Shown: one piece after another, positions 1 through 7,441 of the stretch
Layout of the letters: the number at the start of each line of letters is the position of its first letter
Numbering within the stretch: position 1 is the stretch's first letter
DNA from: an uncultured Lachnospiraceae bacterium
Lineage (GTDB): Bacteria; Bacillota; Clostridia; Lachnospirales; Lachnospiraceae
Length of the DNA stretch: 18,473 nucleotides
Reading direction: 5' to 3'
Assembly: GCA_910586555.1 (NCBI GenBank)
Contig: CAJUJY010000066.1
Coordinates: forward strand, 1 to 18,473
The notes under the pieces: generated by a model
What the model saw: the letters and a program-made list of their open reading frames with translations, nothing else
Database searches by the model: none
Told to the model about the DNA's origin: nothing
Program-made: the position numbers and the translations under genes

Positions 1-11
1 GGAACGTAGTA

Positions 12-177
12 ACATGCAGGCAGTTTTATATATTTTCTGTAAAAGGCACTATAGCGCCACCAGTGCTTAGGCCTGGTTTTTACAGGCCTTATGCACTGCT
101 GACACTATATATAGTGTTGTGCGCCTATCGTAGTGGGAACGTGCCTGCTACAGAAAGTATATAAAACTGCTGCATGT
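12..177. repeat. Large imperfect inverted repeat / branched hairpin upstream of rpsB
   Basis: The outer arms 12-49 and 141-177 are near-perfect reverse complements: ACATGCAG at 12-19 pairs with CTGCATGT at 170-177, followed by CAGTTTTATATA, TTTCTGTA and AGGCAC with their partners. Inside lie two further hairpins: CAGTGC..GGCCTG (61-75) facing CAGGCC..GCACTG, and the self-complementary CACTATATATAGTG near 104-118. Together they predict a multi-branched fold. No open reading frame fits. It could be the end of an upstream transcript, a structured non-coding RNA, or a miniature inverted-repeat element; nothing in the window decides between these. Confidence 0.75.
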
Positions 178-297
178 ACACAACTTTTCATATATACAAA
201 AACACAAAAAAACAATACAGGATAACTATAAATTATCTGTGATTTATACACAATTAAAAATTTATAAAACAGCCATAGGGAATAAATAAAAAAATCC

Positions 298-326
298 TTG
301 CAAAGCTACTATTCTTGTGCTAAACT
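298..326 (+). promoter_or_regulatory. Probable sigma-A promoter of rpsB-tsf
   Basis: TTGCAA (298-303) and TAAACT (321-326) are separated by 17 bp. The -35 matches consensus well and the -10 matches at four of six positions. It lies about 150 nt before the rpsB start, leaving a long leader. It is the best-placed pair in the intergenic region, but it is predicted by eye only. Confidence 0.5.
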
Positions 327-476
327 TAACCAGTATGTTTTATAACAATTAATCACGTATGCGGATTTCGTAAATGGTGCCAGTATAAATTATAGTACTA
401 TGCTTTGGCATATTATTATCCTTCTGGTCTTGCGTTTGGAAGCATATGGAAGAAATGAAACCATGGAGGTATTATT
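327..476 (+). promoter_or_regulatory. rpsB leader, possible autoregulatory RNA
   Basis: This is the roughly 150-nt untranslated leader before S2. It contains a tight hairpin TATGC-TTTG-GCATA (399-412) and a second GCATA copy at 442-446 that could pair with the same TATGC. CCTTC at 420-424 is complementary to the Shine-Dalgarno GGAGG at 465-469. Ribosomal protein leaders often feed back on translation, and these elements would allow an on/off switch. I cannot match it to a named leader family. Confidence 0.35.
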
Positions 477-1199
477 ATGAGCGTTATTTCAATGAAACAG
501 TTACTTGAAGCAGGTGTCCATTTTGGCCACCAGACAAGAAGATGGAATCCTAAGATGGCAGAGTACATCTACACAGAGCGCAATGGCATTTATATTATTG
601 ACTTACAGAAGTCAGTAGGCAAGGTTGATGAAGCTTATAATGCTGTTAAAGATATTGTAATGAATGGCGGTACAATTCTTTTTGTCGGTACAAAGAAGCA
701 GGCACAGGATTCCATAAAAGCAGAAGCTGAACGCTGTGGCATGTTTTATGTAAATGAAAGATGGCTTGGCGGTATGCTTACTAACTTTAAGACAATCCAG
801 ACACGTATTAAAAGGTTAAAGGCTATTGAAACAATGTCAGAAGATGGCACATTTGATGTGCTTCCTAAGAAAGAAGTTATAGGCCTTAAAAAAGAATGGG
901 ATAAGCTTGAGAAGAACCTTGGCGGAATTAAGGAAATGAAAAAGCTTCCTGACGCTATTTTTGTTGTTGATCCTAAGAAAGAAAGAATCTGTATACAGGA
1001 AGCACATACATTAGGTATCCCTCTTATCGGCATTGCAGATACAAACTGCGACCCTGAAGAACTTGATTATGTTATACCTGGCAATGATGATGCAATAAGG
1101 GCAGTTAAACTTATTGTTTCTAAAATGGCAGATGCTGTCATTGAAGCTAACCAGGGTGTTTCCATGGCTGATGGAGATGAAGGGGAAGCCGTTAGTTAA
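477..1199 (+). CDS. rpsB: Small ribosomal subunit protein uS2
   Basis: Ribosomal protein S2 binds late in assembly of the 30S subunit, on the back near the head-body junction, and contacts S1 where that protein is present. The 240-aa product is a normal length for a Gram-positive S2. Its hallmarks are all present: the N-terminal LLEAGVHFGHQTRRWNPKM, YIIDLQKS, the FVGTKKQAQ segment, NERWLGGMLTNF, the lysine-rich helical hairpin around residues 100-155, and DPKKERIC..GIPLIGIADTNCDP near the C-terminus. The start is fixed by GGAGG at 465-469, 7 nt before the ATG. It is the first gene of a two-gene operon with tsf, 39 nt downstream. The acidic C-terminal tail is usual for the family. Confidence 0.98.
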   Translation: MSVISMKQLLEAGVHFGHQTRRWNPKMAEYIYTERNGIYIIDLQKSVGKVDEAYNAVKDIVMNGGTILFVGTKKQAQDSIKAEAERCGMFYVNERWLGGMLTNFKTIQTRIKRLKAIETMSEDGTFDVLPKKEVIGLKKEWDKLEKNLGGIKEMKKLPDAIFVVDPKKERICIQEAHTLGIPLIGIADTNCDPEELDYVIPGNDDAIRAVKLIVSKMADAVIEANQGVSMADGDEGEAVS

Positions 1200-1238
1200 T
1201 AAACAGTACAGATTAAATTAATATTGGAGGAAATTAAA

Positions 1239-2168
1239 ATGGCAATTACAGCTTCACAGGTTAAAGAATTAAGGGAGCTTTCTGGCGCTGGCATGATGGA
1301 CTGCAAAAAAGCGCTTTCAAATACAGACGGTGATATGGACAAGGCAGTTGAATGGTTACGTGAAAATGGCCTTGCAAAAGCTATTAAAAAGGCAGGGCGC
1401 ATTGCTGCTGAAGGAATTGTAGCAGTTGATGTTGATGAAGATGGCAAAAAAGCTTCTATTGTAGAAGTAAACAGTGAAACAGATTTTGTTGCCAAGAATG
1501 AGAAATTCCAGGCATATGTTGCAGAAGTTGCAGCACAGGCAAAGGCTTCTGTTGCAACAGATATTGATACATTCCTTGCAGAGCCATGGGCTTTAGATAC
1601 AAGTATGACTGTAGATGGCAAATTAAAAGCCATGGTAGCTGTTATCGGTGAAAATATGAATATCCGCCGTTTTGACAGGATAACAACAGACGGCCTTATT
1701 GTTTCTTATATCCATGCAGGCGGCAAAATTGGTGTATTAATAGAGGCAGATACAGATTCCTCAAGTGATGGCGTAAAAGAATGTTTAAGGAATGTTGCAA
1801 TGCAGGTTGCAGCTTTAAATCCAAAGTATCTTTCATCAGATGATGTAGATGAAGAATACAAAGAGCATGAAAAAGAAATACTTTTAAGCCAGGCAAAAAA
1901 TGATCCTAAAAATGCAGAAAAACCTGATGGAATTATAGAGAAAATGATAGTAGGACGCCTTAATAAAGAATTAAAAGAAGTATGTCTTTTAGAACAGGAA
2001 TATGTTAAAGCTGAAAATAAAGAAAACGTACAGACATATGTACAAAATATAGCTAAATCATGCGGATGCCAGATCAGTATAAAGAAATTTATACGTTTTG
2101 AAACTGGTGAAGGCATTGAGAAAAAAGAAGAAGACTTTGCAGCAGAAGTTGCAGCACAAATGAAGTAA
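1239..2168 (+). CDS. tsf: Translation elongation factor Ts
   Basis: EF-Ts is the cytoplasmic guanine-nucleotide exchange factor that releases GDP from EF-Tu. The 309-aa protein has the N-terminal UBA-like module (ELRELSGAGMMDCKKAL, then a GDMDKAVEWLRENG helix), the linker KKAGRIAAEG, the core signature VEVNSETDFVAKNE around residues 70-85, and a second core subdomain with VLIEADTDSS and MQVAALNPKYL. The start is the ATG at 1239, preceded by GGAGGA at 1226-1231. A TTG further upstream in frame (1224) overlaps that ribosome binding site and is unlikely to be used. It is cotranscribed with rpsB and followed at once by a terminator. The pyrH and frr genes that commonly follow tsf in Firmicutes are absent here. 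Confidence 0.97.
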   Translation: MAITASQVKELRELSGAGMMDCKKALSNTDGDMDKAVEWLRENGLAKAIKKAGRIAAEGIVAVDVDEDGKKASIVEVNSETDFVAKNEKFQAYVAEVAAQAKASVATDIDTFLAEPWALDTSMTVDGKLKAMVAVIGENMNIRRFDRITTDGLIVSYIHAGGKIGVLIEADTDSSSDGVKECLRNVAMQVAALNPKYLSSDDVDEEYKEHEKEILLSQAKNDPKNAEKPDGIIEKMIVGRLNKELKEVCLLEQEYVKAENKENVQTYVQNIAKSCGCQISIKKFIRFETGEGIEKKEEDFAAEVAAQMK

Positions 2169-2196
2169 CAAATTTTATTACAGTTCCAAGAAATTA

Positions 2197-2232
2197 AGAA
2201 GGTGCTGTTGCATTGCGGCAGCATCTTCTTTT
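2197..2232 (+). terminator. Rho-independent terminator of rpsB-tsf
   Basis: AGAAGGTGCTG (2197-2207) pairs with CAGCATCTTCT (2219-2229) in an 11-bp stem with one G-T pair, running into TTTT. It sits between convergent genes. The reverse strand also forms the stem, so it may stop the minus-strand gene ending at 2246 as well, though the T-run on that side is weaker. Confidence 0.85.
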
Positions 2233-2245
2233 AAGTATAAATAAA

Positions 2246-3649
2246 TCACCCTGTCCTGTAATTTTTATCTATTTTTTTACTTTTGCACTTTGGAAATGCA
2301 CCATAATCCCATATATGTGTTGCATACATTTCTTTATCTGTTTTTAAAAAGAAATCCAAAAATATTTCCTTGTTATTAAAACTGCCATTCACTACAGGGT
2401 CATCATAAGTACAGTCAATATGGTACCATTTGTTTTTAATTTTTACCATGTTCCAGGCATGGGCACCGCCTGTAACCATTTTACACTTTATACCATAATG
2501 TGCCATTATTATTATAAATGCCTTAGAGTACCCGTCACATACTGCTGTCCCACTGTTAAAGACGCCTTCTGCTGTATGGCTTATAGCTGGCACTGTGCCT
2601 TTTTTATAAAGTGTTTTGTCATATTTTACATTTTGTATTAACCAGGCATGGGCAGAATAAATTTTTTGATAATCTGTCATTTCTTTTCTTACATATCTTG
2701 AATAAATAACCTTAAGGCAGTTTTTTTTATTTCTTTTTAAAACCTTTATCCTGCATTTTAGTTTTATGCCTGTTACTTTGGCTGTTATTGTTGTTGTCCC
2801 TGGTTTTATTGCTGTTACCTTGCCATATTTATTTACATTTGCAATATTTTTATTATGGCTCTCCCATTTTACTTTAGATGGTGCATTGTAGACATAAAGC
2901 TTGTCCTGCCCGCCTTCTATATTTTTTAAATTATTGCATAAAAGATGTAATTTTGTTGTATCTGTGGCAGGCAGGCCGTTTTCCTTTGCAAAATTTTCTG
3001 CCTTGGAATTTTGTGGTGTTACAACTGTAAGCCTGTCTTTATTACAGCCATAGAAAATATCTTTTCCAAACTTCTCTGTTTTTCCTGGCATTACTACCTG
3101 GTATAATGAACTACAAAAAGCAAATGCCCTGTTTTCTGTTTTTTCTACAGAGGCTGGCAGGTTTACAGTTTTTAACAGCCCGCATGCCTCAAAACAGCCC
3201 TCTGGTATTGTTTTTATTAAAGCACCATTAAAATCAATGCTTTTTAAATATATACAATGTGAAAATGCATTAATCCCTATTGTGGTTATATTGCTTCCAA
3301 GTTTAATACTTGTAATAATTTCATTTCCATAAAACGCATTACCACCAACTGACGTAACAGCATAACCATTATATTCATCTGGAATAATAACTATTTTTTT
3401 ATTTCCTGTATATGAAACAACTTTACATTTATTTATGTCCTCTGCGGTTTCTATAACTTCATATACAATACCATTTTTATCTGTAAAAACAGTACCAGCA
3501 TTATTTAAAATACTGGTACTTCCTGTAATGCTGCCTGTTTCCATACATACGGCAGTCCTCCGGTTTAAAAACATTAATGCAGTTATTAAAAGAATTAATG
3601 CTATTTTAAATCTTATAAAAATTTTTGTATTAAAAGTTTTTTTATCCAT
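2246..3649 (-). CDS. Secreted BspA-type LRR / Ig-like / transglutaminase-like protein
   Basis: This 467-aa protein is probably exported. Residues 1-35 hold a basic start, a hydrophobic stretch (about 14-29) and a signal-peptide-like end, without a proper lipobox. Residues 85-205 carry LRR_5 (BspA-type) repeats such as ITSIKLGSNITTIG and AFSHCIYLKSIDF. Residues about 235-305 resemble a bacterial Ig-like (Big_2) domain (VKWESHNKNIANVNKYGKV, TTTITAKV). The C-terminal part is a transglutaminase-like fold with a readable catalytic triad: Cys371 in AVCDGYS, His397 in GGAHAWN and Asp412 in HIDCTYDD. In this superfamily the domain acts as a protease, peptidase or crosslinker; the substrate is unknown. 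It starts only 6 nt after the fhs stop with no clear Shine-Dalgarno, so translation may be coupled to fhs. Confidence 0.85.
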   Translation of the reverse strand: MDKKTFNTKIFIRFKIALILLITALMFLNRRTAVCMETGSITGSTSILNNAGTVFTDKNGIVYEVIETAEDINKCKVVSYTGNKKIVIIPDEYNGYAVTSVGGNAFYGNEIITSIKLGSNITTIGINAFSHCIYLKSIDFNGALIKTIPEGCFEACGLLKTVNLPASVEKTENRAFAFCSSLYQVVMPGKTEKFGKDIFYGCNKDRLTVVTPQNSKAENFAKENGLPATDTTKLHLLCNNLKNIEGGQDKLYVYNAPSKVKWESHNKNIANVNKYGKVTAIKPGTTTITAKVTGIKLKCRIKVLKRNKKNCLKVIYSRYVRKEMTDYQKIYSAHAWLIQNVKYDKTLYKKGTVPAISHTAEGVFNSGTAVCDGYSKAFIIIMAHYGIKCKMVTGGAHAWNMVKIKNKWYHIDCTYDDPVVNGSFNNKEIFLDFFLKTDKEMYATHIWDYGAFPKCKSKKIDKNYRTG

Positions 3650-3655
3650 AATTAT

Positions 3656-5326
3656 TTATGAAAGCCCTGTTATTAAACCATTTTCATTAACATCTATTCT
3701 TTCTGCCGCAGGGTGTAGCGGAAGGCCTGGCATTGTCATTACTGTTCCTGTTATTGCAACTATAAAACCTGCACCAGCCGATACATATATTTCACGTATA
3801 TTAATTTTAAAGCCTGAAGGCCTGCCAAGTTTTTTTGCATCATCTGAAAGCGAATACTGGTTTTTTGCCATGCAGACAGGCAGGTTTTTATAACCAAGTT
3901 TTTCGATTCTTTCTATTGCGCTTTCTGCTGCGGCATCATATGTTACACCATCTGCCCCATATATTTCTTTTGCAATTATTTCTATTTTTTCTTTTACTGG
4001 AAGTTCTGTGCTATAAATTGGTACATAATGGCTTTCTTTTGTTTCAATGGTTTTTATAATTTTTTCTGCAAGTTTCCTGCCGCCGTCACCACCATGTTCC
4101 CATACTTCTGAAATGGCAAATTCACAGCCATTTTCTTCACAGTATTTCTTCACAAATGCAAGTTCTTTATCTGTATCTGTTACAAAGCGGTTAAGTGCAA
4201 CAACACATGGAATATTATATTTAGCTATATTTTCAATATGCTTGCCAAGGTTTGCAATACCTGTTTCAAGTGCTGCAATGTTTTCTTTTCCAAGTTCTGT
4301 TTTAGGCACGCCTCCATTATATTTAAGGGCACGCACTGTAGCAACAAGTACAGCAGCATCAGGCTTAAGCCCTGCCATACGGCATTTAATATCAAGGAAT
4401 TTCTCAGCCCCAAGATCAGCCCCAAATCCTGCTTCTGTAATTACATAATCTGCAAGTTTAAGTGCTGTTTTAGTTGCACGCACACTATTGCAGCCATGTG
4501 CTATATTAGCAAACGGGCCTCCATGTACAAATGCAGGTGTATTTTCCACAGTCTGTATTAAATTAGGTTTTATTGCATCTTTTAACAGCGCTGCCATTGC
4601 ACCTGTTGCATTTAACTGGCTGGCAGTAACAGGCTCACCATCATAGTTATATGCAACTATAATCTTTCCAAGCCTTTCTTTTAAATCTTTTATATTTTCT
4701 GCAAGGCAGAGTATAGCCATAATTTCTGATGCAACTGTAATTATAAAGTGGTCTTCACGTACAACACCGTCCGCCGGCCTGCCAAGGCCTGTAACAATAT
4801 TTCTTAAAACCCTGTCATTCATATCAACACAGCGTTTCCATACTACCTGGTTAGTATCAATCCTTAAAGCATTGCCTTGCTGTATATGGTTGTCAAGCAT
4901 TGCTGCAAGAAGGTTGTTAGCTGATGTTATTGCATGGAAGTCACCTGTAAAATGCAGGTTTAAGTCCTCCATTGGCACTACCTGGGCATAGCCACCGCCA
5001 GCAGCACCGCCCTTTATTCCAAAACACGGCCCAAGGGAAGGCTCCCTAAGTGCTATTGCTGCCTTTTTGCCAAGCTTTGCCATGGCTTCACCTATACCAA
5101 CAGTGGTTGTTGTCTTTCCTTCCCCTGCGGGAGTAGGGTTTATTGCAGTTACAAGCACCAGCCTGCCATCTTTGTTATCCTTTACCCTCTCCCACAGGCC
5201 GTCTGAAAGCTTAGCCTTGTACTTTCCATAAAATTCAAGTTCATCTTCAGTAATATCCAGCTTTGCTGCAATATCACGTATATGGAGCATTTTTGTTTCC
5301 TGTGCAATTTCAATATCAGTTTTCAT
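3656..5326 (-). CDS. fhs: Formate--tetrahydrofolate ligase
   Basis: The enzyme makes 10-formyl-THF from formate, THF and ATP, feeding one-carbon metabolism and, in acetogens, the methyl branch of the Wood-Ljungdahl pathway. The 556-aa protein is full length for the family. The phosphate-binding loop TPAGEGKTTTT is at residues 65-75, followed by EPSLGPCFGIKGGAAGGGYAQ and LHFTGDFHAI in the folate/formate site region. NTPAFVHGGPFANIAHGCNS and EAGFGADLGAEKFLDIKCR lie further on. The C-terminus ends in the conserved TGTVMTMPGLP. GAGGT lies about 7 nt before the ATG. No other folate-pathway gene is adjacent. It appears to drive the downstream transglutaminase-like gene. Confidence 0.97.
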   Translation of the reverse strand: MKTDIEIAQETKMLHIRDIAAKLDITEDELEFYGKYKAKLSDGLWERVKDNKDGRLVLVTAINPTPAGEGKTTTTVGIGEAMAKLGKKAAIALREPSLGPCFGIKGGAAGGGYAQVVPMEDLNLHFTGDFHAITSANNLLAAMLDNHIQQGNALRIDTNQVVWKRCVDMNDRVLRNIVTGLGRPADGVVREDHFIITVASEIMAILCLAENIKDLKERLGKIIVAYNYDGEPVTASQLNATGAMAALLKDAIKPNLIQTVENTPAFVHGGPFANIAHGCNSVRATKTALKLADYVITEAGFGADLGAEKFLDIKCRMAGLKPDAAVLVATVRALKYNGGVPKTELGKENIAALETGIANLGKHIENIAKYNIPCVVALNRFVTDTDKELAFVKKYCEENGCEFAISEVWEHGGDGGRKLAEKIIKTIETKESHYVPIYSTELPVKEKIEIIAKEIYGADGVTYDAAAESAIERIEKLGYKNLPVCMAKNQYSLSDDAKKLGRPSGFKINIREIYVSAGAGFIVAITGTVMTMPGLPLHPAAERIDVNENGLITGLS

Positions 5327-5345
5327 AAATACCTCATTTCCGCCA

Positions 5346-5424
5346 GGCAGACGCTAGCAATCTGCCATGCTGCTTAATAATAACCCCCTGGCTTTAAACA
5401 GCCAGAGCCCTGTACTGGCTGTTT
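5346..5424. repeat. Two short palindromes between the ATP-grasp gene and fhs
   Basis: GGCAGA (5346-5351) pairs with TCTGCC (5361-5366) around the loop CGCTAGCAA. AAACAGCCAG (5396-5405) is perfectly repeated in reverse as CTGGCTGTTT (5415-5424). They occupy the 134-nt gap upstream of fhs. Neither has a strong T-run on the minus strand, so ordinary termination is not clear; RNA processing or partial termination is possible. I see no convincing promoter for fhs here. Confidence 0.6.
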
Positions 5425-5460
5425 ATGGTTTTAAAGAGCTTTTTTAACGGGGTTTTGTTT

Positions 5461-6348
5461 TTATACAAATAAACTAATCCACTTTACATAGTCTGCTGCA
5501 ATATTATAATCTGTACATTCATAAAGCATACGTGAACCTGCCATTTCCTCAATTTCATTAAAAATCATTTTTCCGTCTTTTGTCAATATAAAATCAATGC
5601 CTGCCATGCCAATTTTGTTTCCGCCAAGTGCTTCCACAAATTTCATTACATAGCTTTTCTGTGAAGACATAAGCTTGTATTCACTGGCACTTCCGCCTAA
5701 TGAATGGTTTGCACGGAAATCATCTTTGCCATTCCTTAATACTGCTGCATATATTTTCCCTCCAACAATATATACACGTATATCAGAACTGTTGCTTTCA
5801 ATCCTTTCTTGTACAATGCAGTCATGTCCTTTAAGTTTTTCTACAATGTCTTTTAACTTTTCTGTATTACCTGCACCATTTTCAAGCAGGAATACTTCAT
5901 TGCCGCCATGCCCGTCTACGGATTTTATAACAACATCATTAGAAGGGCTGCCTGCCAGGTTGCTTACAAGCCTGCTTAAATATTCATTATCAAGCAGTGA
6001 AGAAAGTTCCTGTTTCCCTACAAACCATGTATTTGCTGCCCATTTATTGCTTTTAATTTCATATGTAAGATGCTCTGATAAATATTTTACAGCTTCATAT
6101 TTGTTATTGCCAATATGCACAAGATAAGCAGGATTAAAAACTGCAACACCTTTATTTTCATAAAACCTGCTTGTCCTGTAATCCCTTGTCCTGTTAATAA
6201 CTATATCAGGCTCTGCATGTTCCTGGTATTCCTCATATGGCACATATTCAAAACTAATGCTATATTTTTCACCTTCGTTTATAATTTTTTCAATAAATTC
6301 TGTGTTTTTTTTTGCTTCAATGCTTTGGTAAATTATATATCCTTTCAT
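5461..6348 (-). CDS. ATP-grasp ligase, RimK-like (paralogue 1)
   Basis: This 295-aa protein has the ATP-grasp fold: a divergent N-terminal pre-ATP domain (1-100), VVIKSVDGHGGNEVFLLE at 139-156 (ATP-binding strand and flexible loop), and CIVQERI at 177-183. SSDIRVYIVGGKIYAAVLR lies at 187-205, DFRANHSLGG at 210-219, and the metal-binding end GIDFILTKDG..FNEIEE has Asp252, Glu265 and Asn264. Enzymes of this class activate a carboxylate with ATP and join it to an amine or thiol; RimK and glutathione synthetase are relatives. The acceptor here cannot be read from sequence. It resembles the next upstream gene (shared DFRAN and YECT-N-A motifs), so the pair arose by duplication. A GGGGGAA ribosome binding site precedes the ATG. 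It lies 145 nt after its paralogue. Confidence 0.85.
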   Translation of the reverse strand: MKGYIIYQSIEAKKNTEFIEKIINEGEKYSISFEYVPYEEYQEHAEPDIVINRTRDYRTSRFYENKGVAVFNPAYLVHIGNNKYEAVKYLSEHLTYEIKSNKWAANTWFVGKQELSSLLDNEYLSRLVSNLAGSPSNDVVIKSVDGHGGNEVFLLENGAGNTEKLKDIVEKLKGHDCIVQERIESNSSDIRVYIVGGKIYAAVLRNGKDDFRANHSLGGSASEYKLMSSQKSYVMKFVEALGGNKIGMAGIDFILTKDGKMIFNEIEEMAGSRMLYECTDYNIAADYVKWISLFV

Positions 6349-6363
6349 ATCGTTCCCCCAGTC

Positions 6364-6440
6364 AGCCAGCCTGTATGCTGGCTATTGTTATATGGATATG
6401 CTTATAACTGCCTGCAATCCACACTGCCTGTAAACAGGCA
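6364..6440. repeat. Two short palindromes between the ATP-grasp paralogues
   Basis: AGCCAGC (6364-6370) faces GCTGGCT (6377-6383) over a 6-nt loop. TGCCTG-TAAA-CAGGCA spans 6425-6440 and is followed on the plus strand by TTTGTTTTT. They resemble in style the palindromes at 5346-5424. Because the T-run is on the strand opposite the genes, they do not look like simple terminators of the upstream gene. Confidence 0.55.
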
Positions 6441-6493
6441 TTTGTTTTTGTGCTTAAAAAATTGTTTTATTCCCACCTCCTGACAGATATGCC

Positions 6494-7441
6494 TTAAACT
6501 TTAACCTGTCCTGAAATATAAGAAATAATTTTATCTGCTACATTTATTCCAGTACATTCATATATATTTTTAAAGTGTGCATTAGAATTAACTTCACATA
6601 AAACTCCTGCCTCGCTGCCACTGCCTGTAAAAAGCAGGTCAATGCCGCCAAAGGAAAGTCCCAGTGCACATGCTGCATTAACAGCAATCTGGCACTCCCT
6701 GCCAGACGGGGTATAAGGTTCCATTTCTGCACCAATAGTTATATTAGCCCTGAAATCCCCGTTTACAGAATGTCTATACATTGCTGCCACCACATTGCCG
6801 CCAACAACTTCAAGCCTTATATCCCTGCCGCTGCTTTCTTTAATGAACTTCTGGTAAATATGCGGCGTACCTCCAAGCCTTAAAGCTGTTTCTTTAAGCT
6901 GTTCTTCTGTTTCTGCAAGATATACCTGCATCCCGAATGAACCAGAACATTCTTTAACTACAACTGGCAGTGAAAGTTCTTCTATAACTTTATCAAGAAA
7001 ACCAGTATTTGTATAGCCTGTATTTAAATATGACATAGGTGCTGTTATTGTTGGTATTAATGGTATCTGCATATCTTTTTGTTTATCTTTATTCCATTCC
7101 CATATTTTCTGGTATGTTAAAGATTTATCATCACAGGCGGCTATGGCATCTATTGGATTGCAGAAAAATATGCCTTTTTCCTGGCAGATTTTTTCTAACT
7201 GCCTCCCAAGCCTTATATCCTTATCCCAGAATAAAAGAAAAGAATCCCCATAAAGCATAGAAGAAATATATTCTTCAAACTTGCTGCCATAAGCCCCATA
7301 ATAACATAATATATCTGTATTTTCAATAACTATAAGTTCTATGCCATATTTTTTTGCGGAATTTATAAGACACTGGTAATGTTCTGTAAATTTCCTGGTT
7401 TTAAGAAATGAATTTACAAGCAAATGGCCTTTAATACCCAT
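6494..7441 (-). CDS. ATP-grasp ligase, RimK-like (paralogue 2)
   Basis: This 315-aa ATP-grasp enzyme has an N-terminal domain of about 125 residues, VVVKECSGSFGMQVYLAET at 160-178, IYQKFIKESSGRDIRLEVVGG at 195-215, DFRANITIG at 229-237, and the metal site GGIDLLF..LCEVNSNAHF with Asp268, Glu283 and Asn285. This layout matches RimK-like alpha-L-amino-acid ligases; the substrate is unknown. I place the start at 7441 (MGIKG), because AAGGAG at about 7448-7453 sits just before it. A longer reading from 7462 would put that ribosome binding site inside the gene. The start overlaps the 3' end of spoIIIE by 11 nt, indicating cotranscription and probably coupled translation. Confidence 0.85.
   Translation of the reverse strand: MGIKGHLLVNSFLKTRKFTEHYQCLINSAKKYGIELIVIENTDILCYYGAYGSKFEEYISSMLYGDSFLLFWDKDIRLGRQLEKICQEKGIFFCNPIDAIAACDDKSLTYQKIWEWNKDKQKDMQIPLIPTITAPMSYLNTGYTNTGFLDKVIEELSLPVVVKECSGSFGMQVYLAETEEQLKETALRLGGTPHIYQKFIKESSGRDIRLEVVGGNVVAAMYRHSVNGDFRANITIGAEMEPYTPSGRECQIAVNAACALGLSFGGIDLLFTGSGSEAGVLCEVNSNAHFKNIYECTGINVADKIISYISGQVKV

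Noticed and set aside
1196..2224. Open frames on the minus strand opposite tsf
   Set aside because: They mirror the codons of a certain tsf gene, have no ribosome binding sites and no family resemblance.
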